From NCBI GenBank assembly GCA_943354005.1, contig CALRBE010000008.1, forward strand, positions 1 to 39,227: a stretch of DNA of 39,227 nucleotides, read 5' to 3'. A program made the position numbers and the translations under genes. The notes below the pieces were generated by a model that was not told the DNA's origin, did not search any database, and saw only the letters and a program-made list of their open reading frames with translations. Below, piece after piece: positions 32,383-39,227 of this stretch (within the stretch, counting starts at the first letter, position 1; the number at the start of each line of letters is the position of its first letter). The stretch is from an uncultured Candidatus Saccharimonas sp. (lineage in GTDB: Bacteria > Patescibacteriota > Saccharimonadia > Saccharimonadales > AWTP1-31).

Positions 32383-33186
32383 TTATTTGGCTACCTTTCT
32401 AGGGTTACCTGGAAAGAAAATGTTAGTTCTTCGTGCATATTCTTGATATTTTTTGTCTTTTGCGTACTTTTTCTCGAGAAGAGGTATGCCAGAAACAAAA
32501 AGAATCAGGACTGTAATCGTTGCTGGTCCAATTAGTGCAAATAGCTTAGTACCTAAGGGTAGGGAAGAAGAGGCACATATTAGCCATAGGCCCCACCACT
32601 GAGTTACTTCACCAAAATAGTTTGGGTGACGAGTATATCGCCACAGGCCTGTTTGCATTACGGCGCTTTTTTCTTTTCTACTACTTAAGAACATGCGTAG
32701 CTGGTAATCGCCAATAGTCTCAAATATGAAGCCAAGCGTCCAAAGCAGCACGCCAGCTGCAAACCACGCTGATACTGAAAGAGTATTCTGTATACCGGCA
32801 GACAGGGTTACAGGTAAGGAAACTAGTACAAGAAGAATCCCCTGGAGTATAAATACCTGCAGGAATGAACGTACTAAAAACAGTTTGCCCCATTCTTTCC
32901 TCCATTGTGCATATCGAAAATCTTCGTGCTTTCCTTTATTGCGGGTTGCTATGTGAATTGCCAATCTAAGACCCCAGATGGTAGTTAGTAGCACTACCAC
33001 ATAGGAAACGATAGAAGGATTTGGATTAAGCGCAAGGGCACTTACCGCAGCAACTATAAAGCCTATTCCCCAAGCGGTGTCGGCTATATCGTTACGTTTA
33101 GAAATAATTGCCAGTAAAAACCAGGCAGTCATATATACGAATACTATGCTTCCAACAGTAATAAGGACGTCAGATACCATTACCAT
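32383..33186 (-). CDS. DUF1295 family membrane protein (steroid 5-alpha-reductase/ICMT-like)
   Basis: 267 residues from the ATG at 33186, which lies 10 nt after TATACT on the minus strand; an in-frame TTG at 33210 would add 8 residues. About seven membrane helices. The family block is GLWRYTRHPNYFGEVTQWWG (about 191-210), where RHPNY binds the cofactor in steroid reductase and isoprenylcysteine methyltransferase relatives, and YQEYARRTNIFFPG near the C-terminus. It probably modifies a lipid or isoprenoid with NADPH or SAM; the substrate is unknown. Divergent from the Pif1-like helicase. Confidence 0.85.
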   Translation of the reverse strand: MVMVSDVLITVGSIVFVYMTAWFLLAIISKRNDIADTAWGIGFIVAAVSALALNPNPSIVSYVVVLLTTIWGLRLAIHIATRNKGKHEDFRYAQWRKEWGKLFLVRSFLQVFILQGILLVLVSLPVTLSAGIQNTLSVSAWFAAGVLLWTLGFIFETIGDYQLRMFLSSRKEKSAVMQTGLWRYTRHPNYFGEVTQWWGLWLICASSSLPLGTKLFALIGPATITVLILFVSGIPLLEKKYAKDKKYQEYARRTNIFFPGNPRKVAK

Positions 33187-33256
33187 AATAACTATTAGTA
33201 TATCATTCAAATATCGATGCCATTAAATTCCATTGATACGCTAAAATAGATAGTCT

Positions 33257-34597
33257 ATGACACAAGCACACGCACTCGATATCCTAAAGCTTGGTAAGAA
33301 TGTATTCCTGACTGGCGCTGCCGGTAGCGGCAAGACATACGTACTTAACGAGTACATTGGGTACCTGAAAAAGAAGCATATCCCGGTGGCTATAACTGCC
33401 TCAACAGGCATCGCTGCAACTCATATGCAGGGAAAGACTATACACTCATGGGCCCATATAGGTATTAAGGAGTCATTAAGCCAAGCAGATCTTGCTCACA
33501 TGTTTGCAAAGAAAGATGTACGTAAGAGTATTGCAGAAGCTAAAGTCCTAATCATCGACGAGGTTTCCATGCTGCATCATTTCAGACTAGATATGGTGAA
33601 TGATGTGCTGCAGAAGATGCACGGCAACAGTAAACCTTTCGGAGGTATCCAAGTTGTACTGTGTGGTGATTTATTTCAATTGCCTCCTGTATCGCGAATG
33701 ACGCGAGCACAATACGTGACTGATGCTGCTATATGGAACGAGATGGACATCCATATTTGCTACCTTACAGAACAACATAGACAGGATGATGATGCACTCA
33801 TTCAATTACTTAATGAAATGCGAGACGGTGAAGTTTCCGAAAAGTCTCATGAACTTATCCAAGATAGAATTAATGCAGAGATTATTTCAGATATTACTCC
33901 GACGAAACTATTCACACATAATGTAGACGTCGACGTTATGAATCAACAGGAGCTTACCAAATTATCCGGTAAACCTCGATCTTATAAGATGACCCAAAAA
34001 GGAGATAAGTCAGTAGCCAAAACTTTAAAGAACAACTGTCTAGCGCCAGAAGAACTTATACTCAAAAAGAACGCAATTGTTATGTTCGTACAGAATAATT
34101 ACGCAAAAGGATTTGTTAATGGAACGCTTGGAAAAGTTGTGTCATTTGCACTAGACGGTGCACCTATTGTTGACACTCTAGATGGTAAAACAATTTCCGT
34201 TCCAATGGGAAGCTGGAGAGTTGAAGAAGGGGATAGCGTTATCGCAGAGATCAATCAGTTGCCGTTGCGACTGGCATGGGCCATCACGGTCCATAAAAGC
34301 CAGGGTATGACACTTGATGCTGCTCAGATTGATCTATCTAAAACCTTCATAACTGGTATGGGCTACGTTGCACTTTCTAGAGTCAGATCACTCGAAACAC
34401 TAAATATACTTGGAATTAATCAAAAAGCATTAATGGTAGATCCGATAGTCATTGAAATAGACTCTACATTATCTCAGGAATCAGAACGCTATAGACGAGC
34501 TATTGAATCAATGTCACCAGCCGAACTGCTCACATCACAACAAGAGTATATCGCCTCACTTAAATATGAGGGCAGGCTTAATCTTGCTGACGTATAA
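33257..34597 (+). CDS. Pif1-like superfamily 1B DNA helicase
   Basis: 446 residues. Walker A is VFLTGAAGSGKTYVLNEYI (about 17-35). ITASTGIAATHMQGKTIHSW is motif Ia. KVLIIDEVSMLHHFRLD (Walker B, about 96-112) and FGGIQVVLCGDLFQLPPV (motif III) follow, then the C-terminal ITVHKSQGMTLDAAQIDL and YVALSRVRSLETL motifs. It is the bacterial Pif1/RecD-like type that unwinds DNA 5' to 3', helping replication through structures such as G-quadruplexes. Only the helicase core is present. TAAAAT ends 9 nt before the ATG; no Shine-Dalgarno. Confidence 0.93.
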   Translation: MTQAHALDILKLGKNVFLTGAAGSGKTYVLNEYIGYLKKKHIPVAITASTGIAATHMQGKTIHSWAHIGIKESLSQADLAHMFAKKDVRKSIAEAKVLIIDEVSMLHHFRLDMVNDVLQKMHGNSKPFGGIQVVLCGDLFQLPPVSRMTRAQYVTDAAIWNEMDIHICYLTEQHRQDDDALIQLLNEMRDGEVSEKSHELIQDRINAEIISDITPTKLFTHNVDVDVMNQQELTKLSGKPRSYKMTQKGDKSVAKTLKNNCLAPEELILKKNAIVMFVQNNYAKGFVNGTLGKVVSFALDGAPIVDTLDGKTISVPMGSWRVEEGDSVIAEINQLPLRLAWAITVHKSQGMTLDAAQIDLSKTFITGMGYVALSRVRSLETLNILGINQKALMVDPIVIEIDSTLSQESERYRRAIESMSPAELLTSQQEYIASLKYEGRLNLADV

Positions 34598-34666
34598 CAA
34601 ACTACAACATTTTATTTTGTAAAATATAAAAAACATAGCTATTATGGTTTCAGGAGAAAAAAATAT

Positions 34667-34915
34667 ATGAACCCAACAACAAACCAAACACCAACGAACG
34701 ATAATACAACTACACCACAGCCTGTTGATCCAGCTGCAATGCCAGTAATGCCAACAGACCCTGTTGATCCAGCTGCAATGCCAGTAATGGACCCACCTGT
34801 CACTCCACCAGCACCAGTTGCAGAGGCACCAGCTCCGGCACCAGTTGCAGAGGCACCAGTAGAGCCAGCAGCACCTGCTCCTACAGACCAGACTCCACAG
34901 CCTGGCGCAATGTAG
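34667..34915 (+). CDS. Pro/Ala-rich repeat protein, 82 aa
   Basis: An intrinsically disordered protein of low complexity. After a Thr/Asn/Gln-rich start (MNPTTNQTPTNDNTTTPQP) it has two copies of VDPAAMPVM and two of APVAEAPAP/APVAEAPVE, ending PQPGAM. No signal peptide or membrane helix. Shine-Dalgarno AGGAG lies 10 nt before the ATG and a strong terminator follows, so it is a real gene. The repeats are conserved as DNA, not just protein (see repeat entries). Function unknown. Confidence 0.72.
   Translation: MNPTTNQTPTNDNTTTPQPVDPAAMPVMPTDPVDPAAMPVMDPPVTPPAPVAEAPAPAPVAEAPVEPAAPAPTDQTPQPGAM
34721..34789 (+). repeat. Two identical 30-bp direct repeats within the Pro/Ala-rich gene
   Basis: Positions 34721-34750 and 34760-34789 are identical and begin CCTGTTGATCCAGC. 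Spacing is 39 bp, so a slip between copies would delete or add 13 codons in frame. Confidence 0.9.
34811..34859 (+). repeat. Two identical 22-bp direct repeats within the Pro/Ala-rich gene
   Basis: Positions 34811-34832 and 34838-34859 are identical (begin GCACCAGTTGCAGAGG). Spacing 27 bp, also a multiple of three. Confidence 0.9.
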
Positions 34916-34922
34916 TCATCTT

Positions 34923-35219
34923 ATGACTACGACTAATCGGTTGCAAAAAAGTAAAAAACTTTCTCGCAACCGATTTTTTTATGATTCAAATAATTCCTTA
35001 GTCCTCTTTCAGTTACCTAATATTCCTCTTTCAATATGGATAGTCTGTACAATTGCTACTAAATTTGTCAGCGGCACAGCGCAGAACATACTCGGTATTA
35101 TTGCCACGCTAGGTCTTACTATCTGGGCACTACTTGAAATAACAAGCGGCGTAAACTACTTTAGATGCCTACTAGGTTTATTCATGCTCACTTATATTAT
35201 TATTACAAGACTATTCTAA
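34923..35219 (+). CDS. Small membrane protein, 98 aa, overlapping a terminator
   Basis: From the ATG at 34923, 98 residues. About residues 1-20 (MTTTNRLQKSKKLSRNRFFY) are encoded by the terminator hairpin itself. The rest has about three membrane helices and a conserved-looking core (LFQLPNIPLSIW, LLEITSGVNYFR) that resembles small membrane proteins common in CPR genomes; I cannot name it. No other in-frame ATG occurs before the core and no Shine-Dalgarno is near 34923. Start is therefore uncertain. The ATG is 7 nt after the upstream stop, so translational coupling would let ribosomes open the hairpin and permit read-through. Confidence 0.6.
   Translation: MTTTNRLQKSKKLSRNRFFYDSNNSLVLFQLPNIPLSIWIVCTIATKFVSGTAQNILGIIATLGLTIWALLEITSGVNYFRCLLGLFMLTYIIITRLF
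34935..34980 (+). terminator. Strong Rho-independent terminator
   Basis: Ten-base-pair stem AATCGGTTGC/GCAACCGATT with a 21-nt loop that itself can fold (AAAGT/ACTTT), followed by seven T. It is placed 20 nt after the Pro/Ala-rich gene and inside the 5' end of the next ORF. Confidence 0.9.
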
Positions 35220-37049
35220 TTACTTAGTAAACGAACAAGACCATCCGAACCATCCACATGTATAGTTACGCTCATAAACTGTAGGCACAGATTTGTTACC
35301 GGCACTATCTATAGCAGAAAATTCGTATTTATATTTTTGTCCAGCGTTAAGGTTGAAATCTGTGAATGTCCTATTAACGCCGTTATATATCACTTTTCCA
35401 TTCTTTTTAATCTGATAGTTAGTAACGATTTTTGGTGAGGTACTGGCACCCCAAGATAGCGACGCGCCCTGTCTGAATTCGAACAGGCTACTATCCCATC
35501 CTATTGATACAGGGAAGCTGCTTGGTATCTTAACTGACGTGGGAACAACTACTGCAGGAGGGGTCATCTGTCCTGTTGGGGGTGTGGGCTGCATGGGAGT
35601 AGGTGTGGGCGGCGTTGGAGTTGGAGGTGTAGTCGTCGTCGTTTGAGTGGTAGGATAACTACTTGTAACATATTTGCAGTAAAAGGTAGACTTTTGACCG
35701 TTGCTACAATTATTCGTAGGTGGGGCAACAAGCTGTATATTGTCTTGGCTTATAAGTCCGTTTAGTAGGGTATTATCTGAAGCGTCGTTGATACCTACGC
35801 TTGCCCAGGCCTTTTTAACGCTTGGGTTTAGGGAACTTGATACTTGTATAACGGATACGCCGCTAGTATCTACGATTATAATGCCATAGTCTCTCATAGC
35901 TCGTGCAAAAATTCTTGCAGTCTGGGCTTTTTTAACATCAGCTTTTAGATCAGGCTTAGAGTTTATCCAGTTTTCAACATAGGCATCGTCCACATTAAGT
36001 TTAAAACGAGAACCCTCAGGTATAAGGGCTTTTTGAGTATATAGTGCATCTAGCTCTGGAGAATTTTTCCCAAGACGAGCTGAATGCGTTTTTGCGGCCG
36101 CATGTTCAAACTTACTCGCTGGAGCTACTGCTGTTCCACACGTTGTACCCTCAGCTGCAGTATTAAGCTGTGAAGGAGTACATTCTGGACCAATTGCCGT
36201 ACTAGGTATGGCCATACCAAGTGCATGACGAATTTCTCCAGCAGCTACTTCATCAGGAGTAGTAAGGGTTGCGTAGAATGATATGCCTGCACCACGGTCT
36301 CCAGTGCTACCTTCGTAAGTGCGATAATCTATTTTCTGTCCAGAGGGATTGCGGCTAACTTGAACGGCGTAGGTACACAGTCTATCTCCAATTAAGACAC
36401 CACATTGGGAAATTCTTTCGAAACCTCTTTTAACACCAGCAAGGTAGATAATCTCACCAGTCTGATCATTTAGTATAACGGCCTCATTATCTCCAGCCTC
36501 CCCAATTACCCAGGCGTCATTCCAGGGGATGCTAGTTTTTGGTATCGTACTGAATAAGGCTCCGGTCCCATCTAGATTTGAGGCATATACTGATGAATAA
36601 ATTTGGATTGTCCTATTAGCATCTTTGGCATTTAAAACTGTTCTTGAATAGTTTGCCCTGACATCTTCGAAGCCAAAACCAACTGTTGTGTTACTTCTAG
36701 CGGCTAGACCAGTTGCAGATAGGTCATTGCCATTCCGATAATTCCAAAAACGTGAAGCGTAATCTGCAGACTGCGAATCTATGGGTAGGTTACATGCCGG
36801 CTGGTTCCATACTGCATTTCCAAAAGGAACTTTGTATGTATAGTTTTGTACTCGAGCACCACATGTCGTCGCTGATGGAACAGGTGATGAGGGTGTACCA
36901 GTGGAGGCAAAAGAATACCCAATTCCAATGATTCCGAGAACTATAAATACAATTACAAGTAGGGCTTGCGCAGGCCTTTTAGTTGTAAAAGTATGCGTTA
37001 TTTTTTGCCACAGAGATTGTTTTTGTTGAGGAATTTCGTTATTTTCCAT
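35220..37049 (-). CDS. Membrane-anchored cell-surface protein with C-terminal Fn3-like domain
   Basis: 609 residues. A cytosolic tail and one membrane helix (ALLVIVFIVLGIIGIGYSFA, about 29-48) place the rest outside. The large middle domain (about 60-450) contains GEIRHALGMAIP, then PEGSRFKLN, then ARIFARAMRDYGIIIVDTSG; this order recalls exported bacterial carbohydrate-associated proteins with IxHAL...PxGxRFRL...ALxxYGxxVxDxSG. A Thr/Pro linker (TTTTTPPTPTPPTPTP) joins a C-terminal Fn3-like domain (NYQIKKNGKVIYNG; GQKYKYEFSAIDSAGNKS) ending in a Cys/Trp-rich tail. It probably contacts a polysaccharide or host surface; catalytic residues are not identifiable. SD AGGG is 6 nt upstream. Confidence 0.8.
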   Translation of the reverse strand: MENNEIPQQKQSLWQKITHTFTTKRPAQALLVIVFIVLGIIGIGYSFASTGTPSSPVPSATTCGARVQNYTYKVPFGNAVWNQPACNLPIDSQSADYASRFWNYRNGNDLSATGLAARSNTTVGFGFEDVRANYSRTVLNAKDANRTIQIYSSVYASNLDGTGALFSTIPKTSIPWNDAWVIGEAGDNEAVILNDQTGEIIYLAGVKRGFERISQCGVLIGDRLCTYAVQVSRNPSGQKIDYRTYEGSTGDRGAGISFYATLTTPDEVAAGEIRHALGMAIPSTAIGPECTPSQLNTAAEGTTCGTAVAPASKFEHAAAKTHSARLGKNSPELDALYTQKALIPEGSRFKLNVDDAYVENWINSKPDLKADVKKAQTARIFARAMRDYGIIIVDTSGVSVIQVSSSLNPSVKKAWASVGINDASDNTLLNGLISQDNIQLVAPPTNNCSNGQKSTFYCKYVTSSYPTTQTTTTTPPTPTPPTPTPMQPTPPTGQMTPPAVVVPTSVKIPSSFPVSIGWDSSLFEFRQGASLSWGASTSPKIVTNYQIKKNGKVIYNGVNRTFTDFNLNAGQKYKYEFSAIDSAGNKSVPTVYERNYTCGWFGWSCSFTK

Positions 37050-37108
37050 ATTATACCCTTATAGATTCAGTTTACTTTCCTTCAGTATATCAAAGATAAT
37101 GGTTATCC

Positions 37109-37486
37109 TTAAATTCCACCAAGCTTGTCCATAGCTTCGTGAGATAGGCCAAAATAATGTGCTACTTCGTGCCAAACTGTCTTATGTACTTGCCCCTTGA
37201 GACTGATTTCATCTTTACAATAACTAAGCATTGGTAACCTAAAAATTGTAATTTTATCGGGCAGTACAAGGTTATACCCACTATTACGGCTAGTCAGCGG
37301 TATGCCTTCGTAGAGACCGAAAAGGGAATGACCCGGCAGCAGTCGTAGCTTCTGTATTTGTTCTGGAGTAGGTTCATTAGCAGTCACAAATACAACGTTT
37401 TTGATTTTTTTAAAGTATTTCTCTGGAATTGCATCAATTGCATCAGAAACTAATAACTCAAACTGATCTTCATTAACGTTTAGCAT
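37109..37486 (-). CDS. Zincin-like metallopeptidase (MPN/DUF1025 type)
   Basis: 125 residues. WHEVAHYFGLSHEAMDKLGG (about 105-124) carries the HExxHxxGxxH zinc motif: His106, Glu107, His110 and His116. The N-terminus FELLVSDAIDAIPEKYFKKI is typical of this family of small cytosolic zincins. Physiological substrate unknown. It follows the membrane protein at 37502 by 15 nt on the same strand and could share its transcript, but TATACT 7 nt before its ATG suggests it can be expressed separately without a leader. Confidence 0.85.
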   Translation of the reverse strand: MLNVNEDQFELLVSDAIDAIPEKYFKKIKNVVFVTANEPTPEQIQKLRLLPGHSLFGLYEGIPLTSRNSGYNLVLPDKITIFRLPMLSYCKDEISLKGQVHKTVWHEVAHYFGLSHEAMDKLGGI

Positions 37487-37493
37487 ATAAATA

Positions 37494-37499
37494 AGTATA
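37494..37499 (-). promoter_or_regulatory. -10 element (TATACT), leaderless start
   Basis: Minus-strand TATACT ending 7 nt before the metallopeptidase ATG at 37486. Confidence 0.5.
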
Positions 37500-37501
37500 C
37501 G

Positions 37502-38059
37502 CTACGTATTCTTTTGAGGACGAACCAGTATCCAGAGGGCCAGGGCAATTAGCAGTAGCATTGCTGAGTAGAAGCCAGCTTCACCATATAATTCAATCTT
37601 GTAGCCTTCATTAAAATTTAGCTTAAAGTAACCAATTGCTGCAATAAGGTATGCCGCAACACATAAAACACTAGCACTAAAAAGAGCTATCTTCCGCTGC
37701 ATGCAAGCCGCAACAAGCAGAGGCACGATGTACAGGAATACTGCCTTGCTTGCCATTCCTCTTTGCGTATAGACATAAAATGAGGCTATTGAAACATCGA
37801 CTACTATTAAGGCAATGATTACTCGACGTAATATGGCTTGAGAAACGTTGCTCTTTCGCGAAATAAACCAAAGAAAAATGATCACAACGAGTGATGAAAC
37901 CAATAATATCCATCGTCTGAATACAACTATAGGTTCAATTAGATTACCTGCGTCAAAAGCAATAAGTTGAATGACGAGTGCGATTATATAAAGAAAATGG
38001 ATATTGAGCATAAGGCTCAAGTTAGCTTTTAATTTCTGATTAACTTTTTTTTGCGGCAT
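37502..38059 (-). CDS. Multi-pass membrane protein, sensor-like
   Basis: 185 residues with five or six membrane helices (e.g. LMLNIHFLYIIALVIQLIAF, VVIIFLWFI, FLYIVPLLVAAC, MLLLIALALWILV) separated by short loops, and a small cytosolic tail (RPQKNT). The YIVPLLVAACMQRKIALFSA segment resembles the membrane sensor portion of histidine kinases, but no kinase or other output domain follows. The start is set by TATACT 6 nt before the ATG. Confidence 0.68.
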   Translation of the reverse strand: MPQKKVNQKLKANLSLMLNIHFLYIIALVIQLIAFDAGNLIEPIVVFRRWILLVSSLVVIIFLWFISRKSNVSQAILRRVIIALIVVDVSIASFYVYTQRGMASKAVFLYIVPLLVAACMQRKIALFSASVLCVAAYLIAAIGYFKLNFNEGYKIELYGEAGFYSAMLLLIALALWILVRPQKNT

Positions 38060-38065
38060 ATATCT

Positions 38066-38071
38066 AGTATA
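38066..38071 (-). promoter_or_regulatory. -10 element (TATACT), leaderless start
   Basis: Minus-strand TATACT ending 6 nt before the ATG at 38059. Confidence 0.5.
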
Positions 38072-38119
38072 ACCTTAAGCTTTTTAAAGGCGAAATTACC
38101 CCGTAAGATAATCATCAAG

Positions 38120-38125
38120 TATAAT
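38120..38125 (+). promoter_or_regulatory. -10 element (TATAAT)
   Basis: Perfect TATAAT ending 9 nt before the ATG at 38135. Confidence 0.5.
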
Positions 38126-38134
38126 AAGACTATT

Positions 38135-38257
38135 ATGAAAAAACGCGATAAAACAAAACAGAATAAATTACAGAAGATTACAACAAAAAGAGCCTTATAT
38201 GAAAAGGCAAGAAAACTAAAGCGTAAAAAACTTACACAAGAAGATCGTATTAATTAG
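38135..38257 (+). CDS. Small highly basic protein, 40 aa
   Basis: MKKRDKTKQNKLQKITTKRA and the rest of 40 residues are about 40% Lys or Arg, with no hydrophobic segment; likely helical and nucleic-acid or ribosome binding. The ORF could extend upstream to 38051, but TATAAT just before 38135 makes that the better start. It resembles no ribosomal protein I can name. It sits between divergent membrane protein and phosphotransferase genes. Confidence 0.55.
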   Translation: MKKRDKTKQNKLQKITTKRALYEKARKLKRKKLTQEDRIN

Positions 38258-38281
38258 AAGAAATTTAAGCTTTTTTATTGA

Positions 38282-38287
38282 TATAAT
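38282..38287 (+). promoter_or_regulatory. Extended -10 (TGA-TATAAT), leaderless start
   Basis: Perfect TATAAT with TG one base upstream, ending 7 nt before the ATG at 38295. Confidence 0.65.
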
Positions 38288-38294
38288 CTCCAAT

Positions 38295-39227
38295 ATGGTC
38301 TACAAAAAAACTGGGCAATTTCAAGCCGACAAAAACAACTTAAAGCGTTTAGTTTTGAAATACGGGTATGCTGACTTTACCTTCACGGCCGTGGATAGTG
38401 GAATCGAAAATAGTACGTTTATTATCAAAAGCGATGATACTTTTGTATTACGTGTCTATAGATACGTAAAAAAAAGCGTTGACGACATTAATCGCGAAGT
38501 CGACTTCATGCAAAAGCTCCGTATTAATGGCCTATCAGTCCCACGCGTTCTGCCAAATACTTCAGGCAAATATATGTCCAATATAAATATCGGTCAAAAC
38601 CAATGGAGTGCAATTGCTATGGAGTATATAGCCGGGCATCATCCAGAAAGCTATAATGCAACAATTATTGATCAGCTCGCGGCCAGCCAAGCAGTAATGC
38701 ATCAGATCGGTATACAATATGCTCAGCAAACTAACGCAAATCCAGTTCTACAGCTTACACCAGGCGAGTTTACTGATCAAATTATTAATGAGGAAATCGT
38801 TAACTCACATGTTAAAGAACTTATTGGTCACGCACGCGCATACACCGTCATCCTAGACAATAGATTAGCATATGGCTATGTTCACAACGATTACGATATC
38901 GAAAACACACTTTTTGATGTCAATAATAAGCTAGTCGGTATATTGGACTTTGATGATTTAGTCGTCATGCCGGTGGTGGTATGTCTGGCGTTTAGCCTAT
39001 GGTCACTACTTTTTGAAACTAGTGATATGAAGCTTGTAACCCGTTATATCAATATGTATATAAAGACCAGACAACTTACAACTCACGAGCTGAGCTATAT
39101 TCCCCAGATTCTGCTTTTTCGTCACTATGCCATTACTACGCTTTTGGTACTGAGGGGTGAAATAGATGACGAAACCCTACAAACATGCCAAGAAGTGGAG
39201 TCGCTGTTGCTTACAATGATCGAACGT
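38295..39227 (+). CDS. APH-family phosphotransferase, 3' truncated by window end
   Basis: 311 codons remain open to the last base. The fold is the aminoglycoside phosphotransferase/choline kinase type (kinase-like). The catalytic loop reads YVHNDYDIENTLFD, with the H-N-D...N pattern (usually HGDLHPGN), then GILDFDDLVV, the metal-binding Asp. The ATP lobe is NSTFIIKSDDTFVLRVYRY near residues 39-57. It probably phosphorylates a small molecule such as an amino alcohol or sugar; aminoglycoside resistance is not implied. Starts 7 nt after an extended -10, so probably leaderless. Confidence 0.85.
   Translation, partial: MVYKKTGQFQADKNNLKRLVLKYGYADFTFTAVDSGIENSTFIIKSDDTFVLRVYRYVKKSVDDINREVDFMQKLRINGLSVPRVLPNTSGKYMSNINIGQNQWSAIAMEYIAGHHPESYNATIIDQLAASQAVMHQIGIQYAQQTNANPVLQLTPGEFTDQIINEEIVNSHVKELIGHARAYTVILDNRLAYGYVHNDYDIENTLFDVNNKLVGILDFDDLVVMPVVVCLAFSLWSLLFETSDMKLVTRYINMYIKTRQLTTHELSYIPQILLFRHYAITTLLVLRGEIDDETLQTCQEVESLLLTMIER

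Noticed and set aside
34721-34859. CRISPR array or satellite from short direct repeats
   Set aside because: Only two copies of each, spaced 9 and 5 bp apart, inside a coding frame that they keep open; no Cas genes.
38295-39227. Aminoglycoside resistance gene
   Set aside because: The APH fold is broad, and no resistance-specific features or mobile context are visible.

Overview
The window looks like the chromosome of a small-genome bacterium of the Candidate Phyla Radiation (Patescibacteria), most likely Saccharibacteria (TM7). This is inferred from the AT-rich, tightly packed, mostly single-gene layout, the many small orphan membrane proteins, short versions of housekeeping proteins, and the mix of complete informational genes with isolated fragments of metabolism. 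TGA is used as an ordinary stop (for example in the ATGA overlaps at 16779 and 25772), so the code is standard; this argues against Gracilibacteria and Absconditabacteria. I see no prophage, insertion sequence, CRISPR array or replication origin.

Layout. 1-7735 (+): an accessory stretch of single genes, each behind its own promoter: a CapA-like protein (5' truncated), two duplicated GNAT acetyltransferases, two 2-hydroxyacid-dehydrogenase-like proteins that have lost catalytic residues, a nucleoside phosphorylase, an orphan, a divergent CCA/poly(A)-polymerase-like nucleotidyltransferase and a CruF-like carotenoid protein. 7770-8919 (-): psd and pssA, a two-gene phosphatidylethanolamine pathway. 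9057-13542 (+): an orphan, tRNA-Cys and tRNA-Leu, a membrane protein overlapping ligA, and a 7TM-like protein. 13531-13680: a promoter, a GC-rich structured RNA and a terminator, i.e. a candidate ncRNA gene. 13716-15012 (-): a P-loop kinase, a methyltransferase and tRNA-Ala.

15093-21105 (+): a cell-wall cluster (membrane-anchored orphan, alpha/beta hydrolase, membrane-anchored MurF, Ddl, LAS-type peptidase, NodB-type deacetylase). 21141-28367: translation and RNA genes (leuS; rpmF-nusB-nudix-rnc; rpsP; khpA; a second candidate ncRNA; trmD), with two minus-strand orphans between leuS and rpmF. 28369-33186 (-): SodC co-translated with a 41-residue membrane microprotein, a DEAD-box helicase with a long leader, TypA/BipA and a DUF1295 membrane enzyme. 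33257-39227: a Pif1-type helicase, a Pro/Ala-rich repeat protein, small membrane proteins, a large cell-surface protein with a C-terminal Fn3-like domain, a zincin, and a 3'-truncated phosphotransferase.

The main recurring signal is in expression. At least fifteen genes that begin transcription units have a recognisable -10 hexamer ending only 6-8 nt before the start codon and no Shine-Dalgarno, which is the architecture of leaderless mRNA. The clearest has a consensus promoter (TTGACA, 17 nt, TATAAT) six bases before the ATG at 4431. Genes inside operons and some others (khpA, typA, the sodC microprotein, the helicase) use Shine-Dalgarno sites. This pattern also corrects several starts (pssA 8261, ddl 18272, leuS 21141). 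The observations most worth following up are the two candidate ncRNAs, the leaderless pattern, the sodC microprotein with a possible slip into the SodC frame, and a terminator lying inside the 5' end of an ORF at 34923.
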